A DNA stretch of 5,192 nucleotides from Clostridiales bacterium. Its GTDB lineage: Bacteria > Bacillota > Clostridia > Oscillospirales > CAG-272. The DNA is taken from the NCBI GenBank assembly GCA_019415985.1, contig DXYE01000164.1, positions 1 to 5,192 on the forward strand. Reading direction: 5' to 3'. The notes beneath the pieces are model-generated. The model had not been told where the DNA came from. It worked only from the letters and a program-made list of their open reading frames with translations, and did no database searches. Shown here in pieces: positions 1-5,192 of this stretch. Every line of letters begins with the position of its first letter. The first letter of the stretch is position 1. The translations under genes and the position numbers were made by a program.

Positions 1-425
1 TGTCCACTCCGCACGATACGCCTACACATCTTCTTGAAAATCCGGATCAGTATATTACGCGCGTGGGGCGCTTTCTGCGCAAGACCTCGCTTGACGAGAT
101 TCCTCAGCTGATCAATATTCTGAAAAACGATATGAGCGTTATCGGACCGCGCCCGGCGCTGTGGAACCAGTACGATCTGCTCGAGGAACGCGACAGATAC
201 GGCGCAAACGATATAAAGCCGGGGCTTTCCGGATGGGCGCAGATCTGCGGACGCGATGAGTTGGAGATCGATGACAAAGCCAGTCTTGACGGCGAGTATG
301 TGCGGAATATGAGTTTTCTTTTTGATTGCAGATGCTTTTTCGGAACTGCATTTTCGGTATTCCGCGGAGACGGAGTGGTTGAAGGCGGCACGGGCGAGCT
401 TCATAAAACGGAGATTGAAAAATGA
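1..425 (+). CDS. Undecaprenyl-phosphate sugar-1-phosphate transferase, C-terminal part (5' partial)
   Basis: This is the initiating enzyme of lipid-linked polysaccharide assembly (bacterial sugar transferase family, WcaJ/PglC-like). It moves a sugar-1-phosphate from a nucleotide sugar to undecaprenyl phosphate at the cytoplasmic membrane face. The reading frame is open from base 3 with no start, so the gene begins upstream; GTG at 63 lies inside the conserved domain and is not the start. Visible family motifs are TPTHLLENP, RKTSLDEIPQL (the Asp-Glu pair at 93-98 matches the catalytic dyad known for PglC), MSVIGPRPALWNQYDL, GLSGWAQICGRDEL and DGVVEGGTGE near the C-terminus. The N-terminal membrane helix or helices typical of the family lie outside the window. 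The usual Asn of the WAQ(I/V)NGR motif is Cys here. The TGA stop overlaps the next ATG (ATGA, 422-425), indicating translational coupling. The family is certain; the sugar is unknown. Confidence 0.95.
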   Translation, partial: STPHDTPTHLLENPDQYITRVGRFLRKTSLDEIPQLINILKNDMSVIGPRPALWNQYDLLEERDRYGANDIKPGLSGWAQICGRDELEIDDKASLDGEYVRNMSFLFDCRCFFGTAFSVFRGDGVVEGGTGELHKTEIEK

Positions 426-1519
426 AGATTCTGATTGTGACCAACCACTCCTATATGTTCTACCGATTCCGTAAGGAGCTGCTGGAGGCTCTGCTTCGGG
501 ATAACGAAGTCGTTCTCAGTACGCCGTTTGTCGGTCATGAGGACGATCTGCGGGAAATGGGCGCGGTATGCATAGAAACGAATGTAAGCCGCCGCAGCAT
601 AAATCCGTTTAAGGATATGAAACTGCTTAAAACGTACAGCAGAATGCTCGACGATGTTGAGCCGGATATCGTGATTACATATTCCATCAAGCCGAATATT
701 TATATGGGCACCGCCTGCAGGAATAAGGGCATTTTGTACTTTGCGAATGTGCAGGGGCTCGGCACGGCATTTGAAAAGCCGCTGCTTTCTTCCGTGGTTT
801 CGGTGATGTACCGCAGCGCCCTGCGCAAGGCGAATACGGTTTTCTTTGAGAATGAGGAAAACGCCCGTTTTTTCACAGACAGGAATATCGTTTCCGACAG
901 TCAGGTGAGAGTGCTGCCCGGTGCGGGGATCAATCTGAACGAGTATCCGTATGTTCCCATGCAGGATGACGGCGTTTGCAGATTTCTGTTTGTGGGACGC
1001 ATTATGAAGGAAAAGGGCGTGGACGAGTTCTTCGCCGCAGCAGAGAAGCTGAAAGCGGAGATGGGCGAGGGGGTCGCCTTTGACGTCGTTGGCTTTTACG
1101 AGGATGCCTATAAGGATACGGTGGATCGCCTGACCGCCGAAGGCGTGATCAAGTTTCACGGATTTCAGACGGACGTGCATCCGTTCTACGAAGCGGCGGA
1201 CTGCGTTGTCCTGCCGTCTTATCACGAGGGTATGTCGAATGTGCTTCTGGAGGGCGCCGCCATGGGACGCGCGCTCATTACAAGCGATATTCCCGGATGC
1301 CGCGAGGTCGTGGATAACGGCGTCAGCGGCTACCTTTGCCCGAAGCAGGACACCGACGCGCTGATATGCGCCGTGCGCGCATTTGCGGAGAAATCCTTCG
1401 AAGAAAGAAAACAAATGGGCTACAGCGGACGGAAGCTGGTCGAGGAAAAGTTTGATAAGCGGATCGCGGTGGCACAGACACTCGGCGGTCTCGGCATCGC
1501 CGAAGCAGTGAGGAATTGA
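422..1519 (+). CDS. Glycosyltransferase family 4 (CapM/PglA-like)
   Basis: This 365-residue retaining GT-B glycosyltransferase most likely adds a sugar to the undecaprenyl-diphosphate-linked intermediate on the cytoplasmic side. The N-terminal half (about 1-160) has the Rossmann-type start MKILIVTNHSYMFYRF and the acceptor-domain motifs YSIKPNIYMG and NVQGLGTAFE, as in CapM/PglA-like proteins. The C-terminal donor domain has VLPGAGIN (164-171), FVGRIMKEKG (190-199), and HEGMSNVLLE (268-277), which is the EX7E motif with Glu269 and Glu277, then DIPGCREVVDNGVSGYL. The length is normal for GT4. The start at 422 is supported by GGAGA about 7 bases upstream inside gene 1 and by the 4-base overlap with gene 1. 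The stop is one base before the next ATG. The gene is GC-rich (about 59% over 1021-1320). Sugar and linkage cannot be read from the sequence. Confidence 0.95.
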   Translation: MKILIVTNHSYMFYRFRKELLEALLRDNEVVLSTPFVGHEDDLREMGAVCIETNVSRRSINPFKDMKLLKTYSRMLDDVEPDIVITYSIKPNIYMGTACRNKGILYFANVQGLGTAFEKPLLSSVVSVMYRSALRKANTVFFENEENARFFTDRNIVSDSQVRVLPGAGINLNEYPYVPMQDDGVCRFLFVGRIMKEKGVDEFFAAAEKLKAEMGEGVAFDVVGFYEDAYKDTVDRLTAEGVIKFHGFQTDVHPFYEAADCVVLPSYHEGMSNVLLEGAAMGRALITSDIPGCREVVDNGVSGYLCPKQDTDALICAVRAFAEKSFEERKQMGYSGRKLVEEKFDKRIAVAQTLGGLGIAEAVRN

Positions 1520-1520
1520 G

Positions 1521-2084
1521 ATGCGGCAACTGATTCTACTCTATTGGGGCTGCATTTTTCTGATGTACCTCTCACAAGTCTATTACCCGGTCTCTGAGCT
1601 GCCGGAAGGTTCTCAGATCGGCAAGCGCCATTTCATGCTGCGCAGAGCGGATATCTTTATGATCGCCGCAATTGTGTGGATGACGTGCTTTTCGTTCCTG
1701 CGGACTAATTACAATGATACCGCAAACTATATTTTTTTCTGGAGAACGGCAGCGAGCACGTCAGATTTTTTAGCCGATGGAGGATTACTTGATTTAACAG
1801 GAAACCCACTGTCTATGTTCTGGCAGTCTTTTTCCCATGATATTGCTGAGAACTATCATGTTTATTTCCTGCCGCCGGCATTGTTGAGCAGTTTTGCCGT
1901 TATTAAACTATTAAAACGATACGCTGTAAGTCCGTCTTTCAGTTTGCTGATCTTTTTTTCGATTGGCACTTACGTTATGTATATGGCGGCATTAAAGCAG
2001 TGCTTTGCGATGTTTTTCTTGCTGCTGAGCATCCCGTATGCCGAAGAAAAAAATATGTGCGGTTTTATCTTCTTGTTGCAATAG
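1521..2084 (+). CDS. N-terminal piece of the split EpsG-like polymerase
   Basis: This is the 187-residue product if no slip occurs at the A7 run. It holds roughly the first five hydrophobic segments (about 4-22, 44-60, 113-131, 139-155 and 158-172) and the RTNYNDTANY motif. The last ten residues, after Lys177, are out of the homologous frame. Alone it lacks the second half of the polymerase and would probably not work. Confidence 0.7.
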   Translation: MRQLILLYWGCIFLMYLSQVYYPVSELPEGSQIGKRHFMLRRADIFMIAAIVWMTCFSFLRTNYNDTANYIFFWRTAASTSDFLADGGLLDLTGNPLSMFWQSFSHDIAENYHVYFLPPALLSSFAVIKLLKRYAVSPSFSLLIFFSIGTYVMYMAALKQCFAMFFLLLSIPYAEEKNMCGFIFLLQ

Positions 2085-2674
2085 CAATCCTTTTCCATAC
2101 TCACGCGTTTATGTTTGCAATTTTACCGTTTCTGTTCGAAAAACCGTGGGGGAAGGTTACATGGATAGGATTCGCTGCAATGCTTGTTGCAATTGCAACT
2201 TACGATACGACGCTCGGCGTCTTTATGAGATATGCACAGTCTATCGGTGCATTGGTTGATGAAAGCGAACTGTTCGACGGCCACCAGATTAATTTTCTCC
2301 GAGTTATCGTTTATTGGATACCGGCACTGCTCGCTTTGATATTTCGCAGGAGGCTGTTTGCCAACTCATCACGAACGGAAAATCTATTTGCCAATATGAG
2401 CATTGTCAGTTCGATGATTTTAATGATAGGAACGGTGCAGGGAGCCAATCTTTATGCAAGAATGGCGGCATATTTTGAAATTGCCCAAGCTATTACTATG
2501 CCGTGGATGATAAAAAAACTATTTGACATCCGTTCGGGAAAGATTATAGCAGTGATAGCCTGTGTGTGCTATTTCGGATATTTTTGTTATGAATTCGGCG
2601 TTTCTAAAAATTTCGGCGGTCAATATCGTGCTATAAGTTTGTGGCAATTTGTACTTGAACTTTTGACAGTATAG
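2000..2674 (+). CDS. C-terminal piece of the split EpsG-like polymerase
   Basis: This is the open frame carrying the second half of the polymerase. The residues homologous to the family begin at about 2051 (YVRFYLLVAIAILFHTHAF); the part from ATG 2000 to there is only an out-of-frame reading of the first half. ATG 2000 and ATG 2111 have no convincing ribosome binding site, so separate translation is doubtful. It contains several hydrophobic segments, and an Arg in the NLYARMAAYFE segment (residue 314 of the joined protein) fits the conserved Arg seen in Wzy-like proteins. Confidence 0.6.
   Translation: MLCDVFLAAEHPVCRRKKYVRFYLLVAIAILFHTHAFMFAILPFLFEKPWGKVTWIGFAAMLVAIATYDTTLGVFMRYAQSIGALVDESELFDGHQINFLRVIVYWIPALLALIFRRRLFANSSRTENLFANMSIVSSMILMIGTVQGANLYARMAAYFEIAQAITMPWMIKKLFDIRSGKIIAVIACVCYFGYFCYEFGVSKNFGGQYRAISLWQFVLELLTV
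2047..2054 (+). other. A7 homopolymer and A AAA AAT heptamer at the frame switch
   Basis: Seven A precede T2054. In the gene 3 frame the codons are GAA, AAA, AAT, so bases 2048-2054 read A AAA AAT, which fits the X XXY YYZ slippery pattern. A -1 slip continues as AAA AAA TAT into the frame with polymerase homology. An extra A (A8) would give the same joined protein without slippage. Confidence 0.7.
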
Positions 2675-2689
2675 ATTCGGGAGACGAAA

Positions 2690-3751
2690 ATGAGTGCCAA
2701 AGCAGAAAAATTTTCGGTTGTTATTCCTGTATACAGAGCGGAAAACTATCTTAAACAATGTGTTGAAAGTGTTTTATCGCAAACCCATTCAAATATCGAA
2801 GTTGTTTTAGTGGATGACGAAAGCCCTGACAAATGCCCTGTGATTTGCGATTTGTTTGCCGATAAAGATACACGCGTACAAGTAATACATAAGAAAAACG
2901 AAGGAGCTGCACTTGCACGCAAAGCAGGGTTAGAGGCAGCGACGGGGGAATATGTGCTTTTTATAGACTGCGATGATTGGCTTGAAACTAACACCATATC
3001 GGATTGTCTGGATATTGCACACAGAGATAATGCCGACTGCGTTATGTTCGGATATGTCCGGGAGTACCCGCAAAAGAGCCTTCACAATCCATTATTTTCA
3101 CAAAGCTTTTCTTATGGTTTAGCACAATCTGAGAAACATGTGCACCGTCGAATTGTGGGCCCGATTACGGAAGAGTTATGTGAGCCGCAACGAGTTGATA
3201 ATCTTTCATCTTTCTGCATGCGTTTGATGAAAACAGACCTTGCCCGTAAAGGGATGTTTGTCAGCGAGCGGATCGTCGGCACTTCTGAGGATACAATCTT
3301 CAATCTCTATGCTCTTGATGGATGCAAGATCAGCTACATTAACAAATGCTTCTATCACTACCGTAAATCCAATGCACAGTCCATTACCACACAGCACAAG
3401 CCTGATCTTGCGGAAAAGTGGGATGTTATGTACGGCATCATGCAGAAGTATATAGACGGCTCCAGTCGGGCGGATGAATATCATACGCCTTTCCTGAACC
3501 GTGTCGCCTGCGGAATGATCGGTCTTGGCCTGAATGAAATCAGCGGCACGGAAAGCATATGGAAAAAGTCGCAGCGACTCCGCGCAATATTGGATAAGCC
3601 ATTATATAGGGAGGCATTCGCACAGTTGGATACCTCATATTGCAGTGCAAAATGGAAGTTGTTTTTTTTATTCTGCAAAAAGCGTTGGACATTTCTACTG
3701 GCGCTACTGCTGCAAATCATGAATTATCTGCGGTCGCGGATGACCGCATAA
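2690..3751 (+). CDS. Glycosyltransferase family 2 (GT-A fold)
   Basis: This 353-residue inverting GT2 enzyme probably adds one sugar of the repeat unit in the cytoplasm. The GT-A domain covers about residues 6-220: FSVVIPVYRAENYLKQCVESVL, the nucleotide-binding VDDESPDKCP (Asp42, Asp43), NEGAALARKAGLEAATGEY, the metal-binding DCD (93-95) in FIDCDDWLE, SEDTIFN with the likely base Asp201, and the common tail motif FYHYRKSNAQSIT. Residue 44 is Glu where most relatives have Gly (VDDGSPD). A short hydrophobic or amphipathic segment near 331-345, flanked by basic residues, may anchor the protein to the membrane. GGGAG at 2679-2683 sits 6 bases before the ATG, 15 bases after the gene 3 stop. The first half is AT-rich (about 40% GC) and the later part richer (about 46%). 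A run of eight T (3662-3669) lies near the end. Donor and linkage are unknown. Confidence 0.93.
   Translation: MSAKAEKFSVVIPVYRAENYLKQCVESVLSQTHSNIEVVLVDDESPDKCPVICDLFADKDTRVQVIHKKNEGAALARKAGLEAATGEYVLFIDCDDWLETNTISDCLDIAHRDNADCVMFGYVREYPQKSLHNPLFSQSFSYGLAQSEKHVHRRIVGPITEELCEPQRVDNLSSFCMRLMKTDLARKGMFVSERIVGTSEDTIFNLYALDGCKISYINKCFYHYRKSNAQSITTQHKPDLAEKWDVMYGIMQKYIDGSSRADEYHTPFLNRVACGMIGLGLNEISGTESIWKKSQRLRAILDKPLYREAFAQLDTSYCSAKWKLFFLFCKKRWTFLLALLLQIMNYLRSRMTA
3664..3670 (+). other. In-frame slippery heptamer T TTT TTA within gene 4
   Basis: Gene 4 reads TTG TTT TTT TTA here, so 3664-3670 is T TTT TTA in the correct X XXY YYZ phase. This is the same heptamer as the HIV-1 gag-pol frameshift site. 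The -1 frame is open from here through the start of gene 5 at 3763. Function is unproven; the run lies in codons for a Phe/Leu-rich segment and may be chance. Confidence 0.35.
3729..3748 (+). promoter_or_regulatory. GC-rich hairpin just before the gene 4 stop and gene 5 ribosome binding site
   Basis: TGCGGTC (3729-3735) pairs perfectly with GACCGCA (3742-3748) around a six-base loop, giving a 7-bp stem. No T run follows, so it is not an intrinsic terminator. It ends two bases before the ribosome binding site of gene 5, so ribosomes finishing gene 4 would melt it. A role in coupling or mRNA stability is inference only. Confidence 0.35.
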
Positions 3752-3756
3752 GGAAG
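3751..3756 (+). promoter_or_regulatory. Ribosome binding site that decides the gene 5 start
   Basis: AGGAAG begins on the last base of the gene 4 TAA stop (3749-3751) and is 6 bases from ATG 3763. It favours this start over the upstream in-frame ATG at 3640, which would add 41 residues lying within gene 4. Confidence 0.75.
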
Positions 3757-3762
3757 TGTACT

Positions 3763-4581
3763 ATGGCAAAGGTTTCAATCATCATGGGCATCTATAACTG
3801 CGCGGCAACGCTGCCGGAGGCTCTCGACTCAATTCTTGCTCAGACCTTTTCAGATTGGCAGCTCGTTTTGTGTGACGACGGCTCAACGGATAATACTTAT
3901 GACGTGGCGAAAGCGTATCAGGAAAGATGGTCAGGTAAGATCGTTCTTCTTCAAAATGAACGGAATATGGGGCTGAATCACACGCTGAACCGCTGTTTGC
4001 AGGCGGCTGACGGTGAGTATGTGGCGCGGATGGACGGGGACGATATTTCCCTTCCGAATAGGCTTGAAAAGGAAGCTGCATTTCTGGACACGCATCCTGA
4101 ATACGCCATCGTCAGCACTCCCATGATTTTCTTCGATGAAAGCGGCGATTGGGGGCGAAGCTATGCCATTGAGAAACCTACGAAACGCGATTTTATCAAG
4201 CATAGCCCGGTTCATTGCCATGCACCCTGCATGATTCGCAGAGAGGCATATCAGGCGGTAGGTGGTTATACCGAAGATAAGCGAATGCTACGTTTCGAGG
4301 ATGTCAACCTTTGGTGCAAACTTTATGCCAAGGGATATATCGGATACAATCTGGACGATCCGCTCTACAAAATGAGAGATGACCACGCAGCTGCAAAACG
4401 CAGAAGTTTGAAATCTCGCATGAATGGCGTGTATGTAACCTATGTCGGTTTTAAGCTGTTTCGGTTCCCGTGGTACATGTATGGATATGTTGCAGTTGAC
4501 TTTTTGAAGCATTTTATTAAGGGAATTATGCCGGAGTGGCTGTATATGAAGTTTCACAAGAAAAGTGAGCGTAAGTGGTAA
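3763..4581 (+). CDS. EpsE-like glycosyltransferase family 2
   Basis: This 272-residue GT2 enzyme resembles Bacillus subtilis EpsE over its length, from memory of that protein: VSIIMGIYNC at the start, LCDDGSTDNT (37-45), ARMDGDDISLPNRLEKEAAFLD (DXD at Asp91 and Asp93), HCHAPCMIRREAY, RFEDVNLW (Glu179-Asp180, likely base), YNLDDPLYKMRDD, AKRRS and a basic C-terminus. It should transfer one sugar to the lipid-linked intermediate at the membrane. In B. subtilis EpsE also stops flagellar rotation by binding FliG; nothing here tests that. The frame is open further upstream to 3640, but ATG 3763 is chosen because AGGAAG (3751-3756) lies 6 bases before it, the protein then starts exactly at the GT2 fold, and the upstream part overlaps gene 4. 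The ribosome binding site overlaps the gene 4 stop, which suggests coupling. GC is about 53% over 3961-4260, higher than in both neighbours. Confidence 0.94.
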   Translation: MAKVSIIMGIYNCAATLPEALDSILAQTFSDWQLVLCDDGSTDNTYDVAKAYQERWSGKIVLLQNERNMGLNHTLNRCLQAADGEYVARMDGDDISLPNRLEKEAAFLDTHPEYAIVSTPMIFFDESGDWGRSYAIEKPTKRDFIKHSPVHCHAPCMIRREAYQAVGGYTEDKRMLRFEDVNLWCKLYAKGYIGYNLDDPLYKMRDDHAAAKRRSLKSRMNGVYVTYVGFKLFRFPWYMYGYVAVDFLKHFIKGIMPEWLYMKFHKKSERKW

Positions 4582-4600
4582 TTGAACTTTGGAGGATTGT

Positions 4601-5192
4601 ATGAGTCTGGTTAGTGTAATAGTACCGATTTATAATGCTGCGCGTTATTTAGAATCTTGTATTGGCAGTATTATCAACAGCACATATCGAAATTTACAAA
4701 TTATATTGGTTGATGACGGATCAACAGACTTATCAAACTCAATTTGTGATAGATTTGCGGAGAATGACGACAGAGTTGTTGTTATACATCAGCACAATTC
4801 CGGAATTGCAGCTGCACGTAATACCGGAGTTTGTGCAGCTACAGGAAAATACATAAGCTTTGTTGACGCAGATGATCAGATTTCCCCTGAGTTTTATACA
4901 AAAATGGTTGCGACGATGGAGAGTGAATGCGCTGATATTGTTGCATGCGAATATCGGAATAAGATAGAGGATGTTTTGCAAAATCGCAGAGCACCGCTTT
5001 GCAATAAAACTGTATTTCAAACATTTGAGGAACAGCTTTCTGTCTTGACATGTGCACCGTCTATTCGTAGTATAACATGGACCAGTCCATATATTTGGAA
5101 TAAGCTCTATATGGCGGACAAAATTATGGAACTGTTCAAGGAAGAATGCCGGATGTGTGAGGACTTGCGTTTTAATTATGACTATATAAAAT
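4601..5192 (+). CDS. Glycosyltransferase family 2, N-terminal part (3' partial)
   Basis: From ATG 4601 the frame is open to the window edge: 197 residues with no stop. GGAGGA (4591-4596), a near-perfect ribosome binding site, lies 4 bases before the start and 19 bases separate it from gene 5. The GT-A domain is clear: VSVIVPIYNAARYLESCIGS, ILVDDGSTD (Asp38, Asp39), NSGIAAARNTGVCAATGKY, the metal-binding DAD (89-91) in SFVDADD, YIWNKLY (164-170), and CEDLRFN with Glu187-Asp188 as the likely base. About 100 to 150 residues of a typical member are missing beyond the edge. It probably adds another sugar of the same repeat unit. Composition is AT-rich (about 38% GC over 4621-4920), a sharp drop from gene 5. 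Acceptor and donor are unknown. Confidence 0.93.
   Translation, partial: MSLVSVIVPIYNAARYLESCIGSIINSTYRNLQIILVDDGSTDLSNSICDRFAENDDRVVVIHQHNSGIAAARNTGVCAATGKYISFVDADDQISPEFYTKMVATMESECADIVACEYRNKIEDVLQNRRAPLCNKTVFQTFEEQLSVLTCAPSIRSITWTSPYIWNKLYMADKIMELFKEECRMCEDLRFNYDYIK

Larger units (their letters stand above)
1521..2674 (+). pseudogene. EpsG/Wzy-type polysaccharide polymerase, frameshifted at an A7 run
   Basis: Two overlapping frames together encode one multi-membrane protein of the EpsG/Wzy class, which links lipid-bound repeat units into polymer at the outer membrane face. The first frame (from ATG 1521) gives residues 1-177 and then runs to a TAG at 2082-2084. The homologous continuation is in the -1 frame and ends at TAG 2672-2674. 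One extra A in the run at 2047-2053, or a -1 slip there, gives a continuous 384-residue protein, a normal EpsG length. Supporting motifs are the short first hydrophobic segment, RTNYNDTANY (61-70), the hydrophobic stretch with AALKQCFAMFF around 157, then FHTHAF (192-197 of the joined protein, where EpsG proteins have a conserved His in a helix) and NLYARMAAYFEIAQAITMPW near the C-terminus. GAGG about 7 bases before 1521 supports the start. It could be a true pseudogene, a sequencing error, or a slippage-controlled gene. GC falls from about 52% to about 40% near base 1700. Confidence 0.85.

Noticed and set aside
63..65. GTG at 63 as the start of the sugar transferase
   Set aside because: Family-conserved residues (TPTHLLENP) are encoded upstream in the same frame, so the gene extends past the window edge.
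401..1414. Long open frame of 337 codons on the minus strand
   Set aside because: It lies wholly antisense to the well-supported GT4 gene, has no recognisable domain and breaks the all-plus operon. High GC in the opposite strand readily leaves such frames open.
2076..2087. Small stem TTGC/GCAA after the A7 run as a frameshift stimulator
   Set aside because: Four pairs with two A-T ends are too weak to support a stimulatory role on their own.
3729..3748. Hairpin as an intrinsic terminator
   Set aside because: No T-rich tract follows; the next bases are a stop codon and ribosome binding site for gene 5.
3640..3762. Upstream in-frame extension of gene 5 from ATG 3640
   Set aside because: It overlaps gene 4, adds 41 residues with no GT2 match, and a good ribosome binding site precedes ATG 3763. 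It is relevant only to the slippage idea.
4662..4856. 64-codon plus-strand frame near the end of the window
   Set aside because: It is an out-of-frame reading within gene 6, whose real frame from 4601 carries all GT2 motifs and stays open to the edge.

Overview
The window is a fragment of a polysaccharide (capsule or exopolysaccharide) biosynthesis operon. Every supported gene is on the + strand, and neighbouring genes overlap or are separated by 1 to 19 bases. The best guess for the host is a Firmicute of the class Clostridia (Oscillospiraceae/Lachnospiraceae-like). The grounds are clear AGGAGG-type ribosome binding sites before each start, the style of the initiating sugar transferase and the EpsG-type polymerase, and an EpsE-like glycosyltransferase. 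No marker gene is present to fix the taxon.

Layout. (1) 1-425: C-terminal part of an undecaprenyl-phosphate sugar-1-phosphate transferase (initiating PGT), cut by the window edge. (2) 422-1519: GT4 (GT-B fold) glycosyltransferase, joined by an ATGA overlap. (3) 1521-2674: EpsG/Wzy-type multi-membrane polymerase, split into two frames at a run of seven A (2047-2053). Adding one base, or one -1 slip, restores a 384-residue protein. (4) 2690-3751: GT2 glycosyltransferase. (5) 3763-4581: second GT2, closely resembling Bacillus EpsE. (6) 4601 to beyond 5192: third GT2, open at the window edge. No stretch over 300 bases lacks a gene, and I see no RNA gene, CRISPR array, IS element or intrinsic terminator.

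How the genes work together (inference from families). The PGT loads the first sugar-phosphate on undecaprenyl phosphate at the inner face of the membrane. The GT4 and three GT2 enzymes add further sugars, which suggests a repeat unit of at least five sugars if each acts once. A flippase (Wzx, not in the window) would export the unit, and the EpsG/Wzy-like protein would polymerise it. If the frameshift is real, the locus may make no polymer, short polymer, or polymer controlled by frame slippage.

Base composition is patchy. Hand counts of 300-base blocks give about 59% GC at 1021-1320, 40% at 1801-2100, 40% at 2701-3000, 46% at 3421-3720, 53% at 3961-4260 and about 38% at 4621-4920. This fits a mosaic locus assembled by exchange of serotype-determining genes. 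The points most worth a second look are the A7 frameshift in the polymerase and an in-frame T TTT TTA slippery heptamer (3664-3670) near the end of gene 4, which would fuse gene 4 to gene 5 after a -1 slip.
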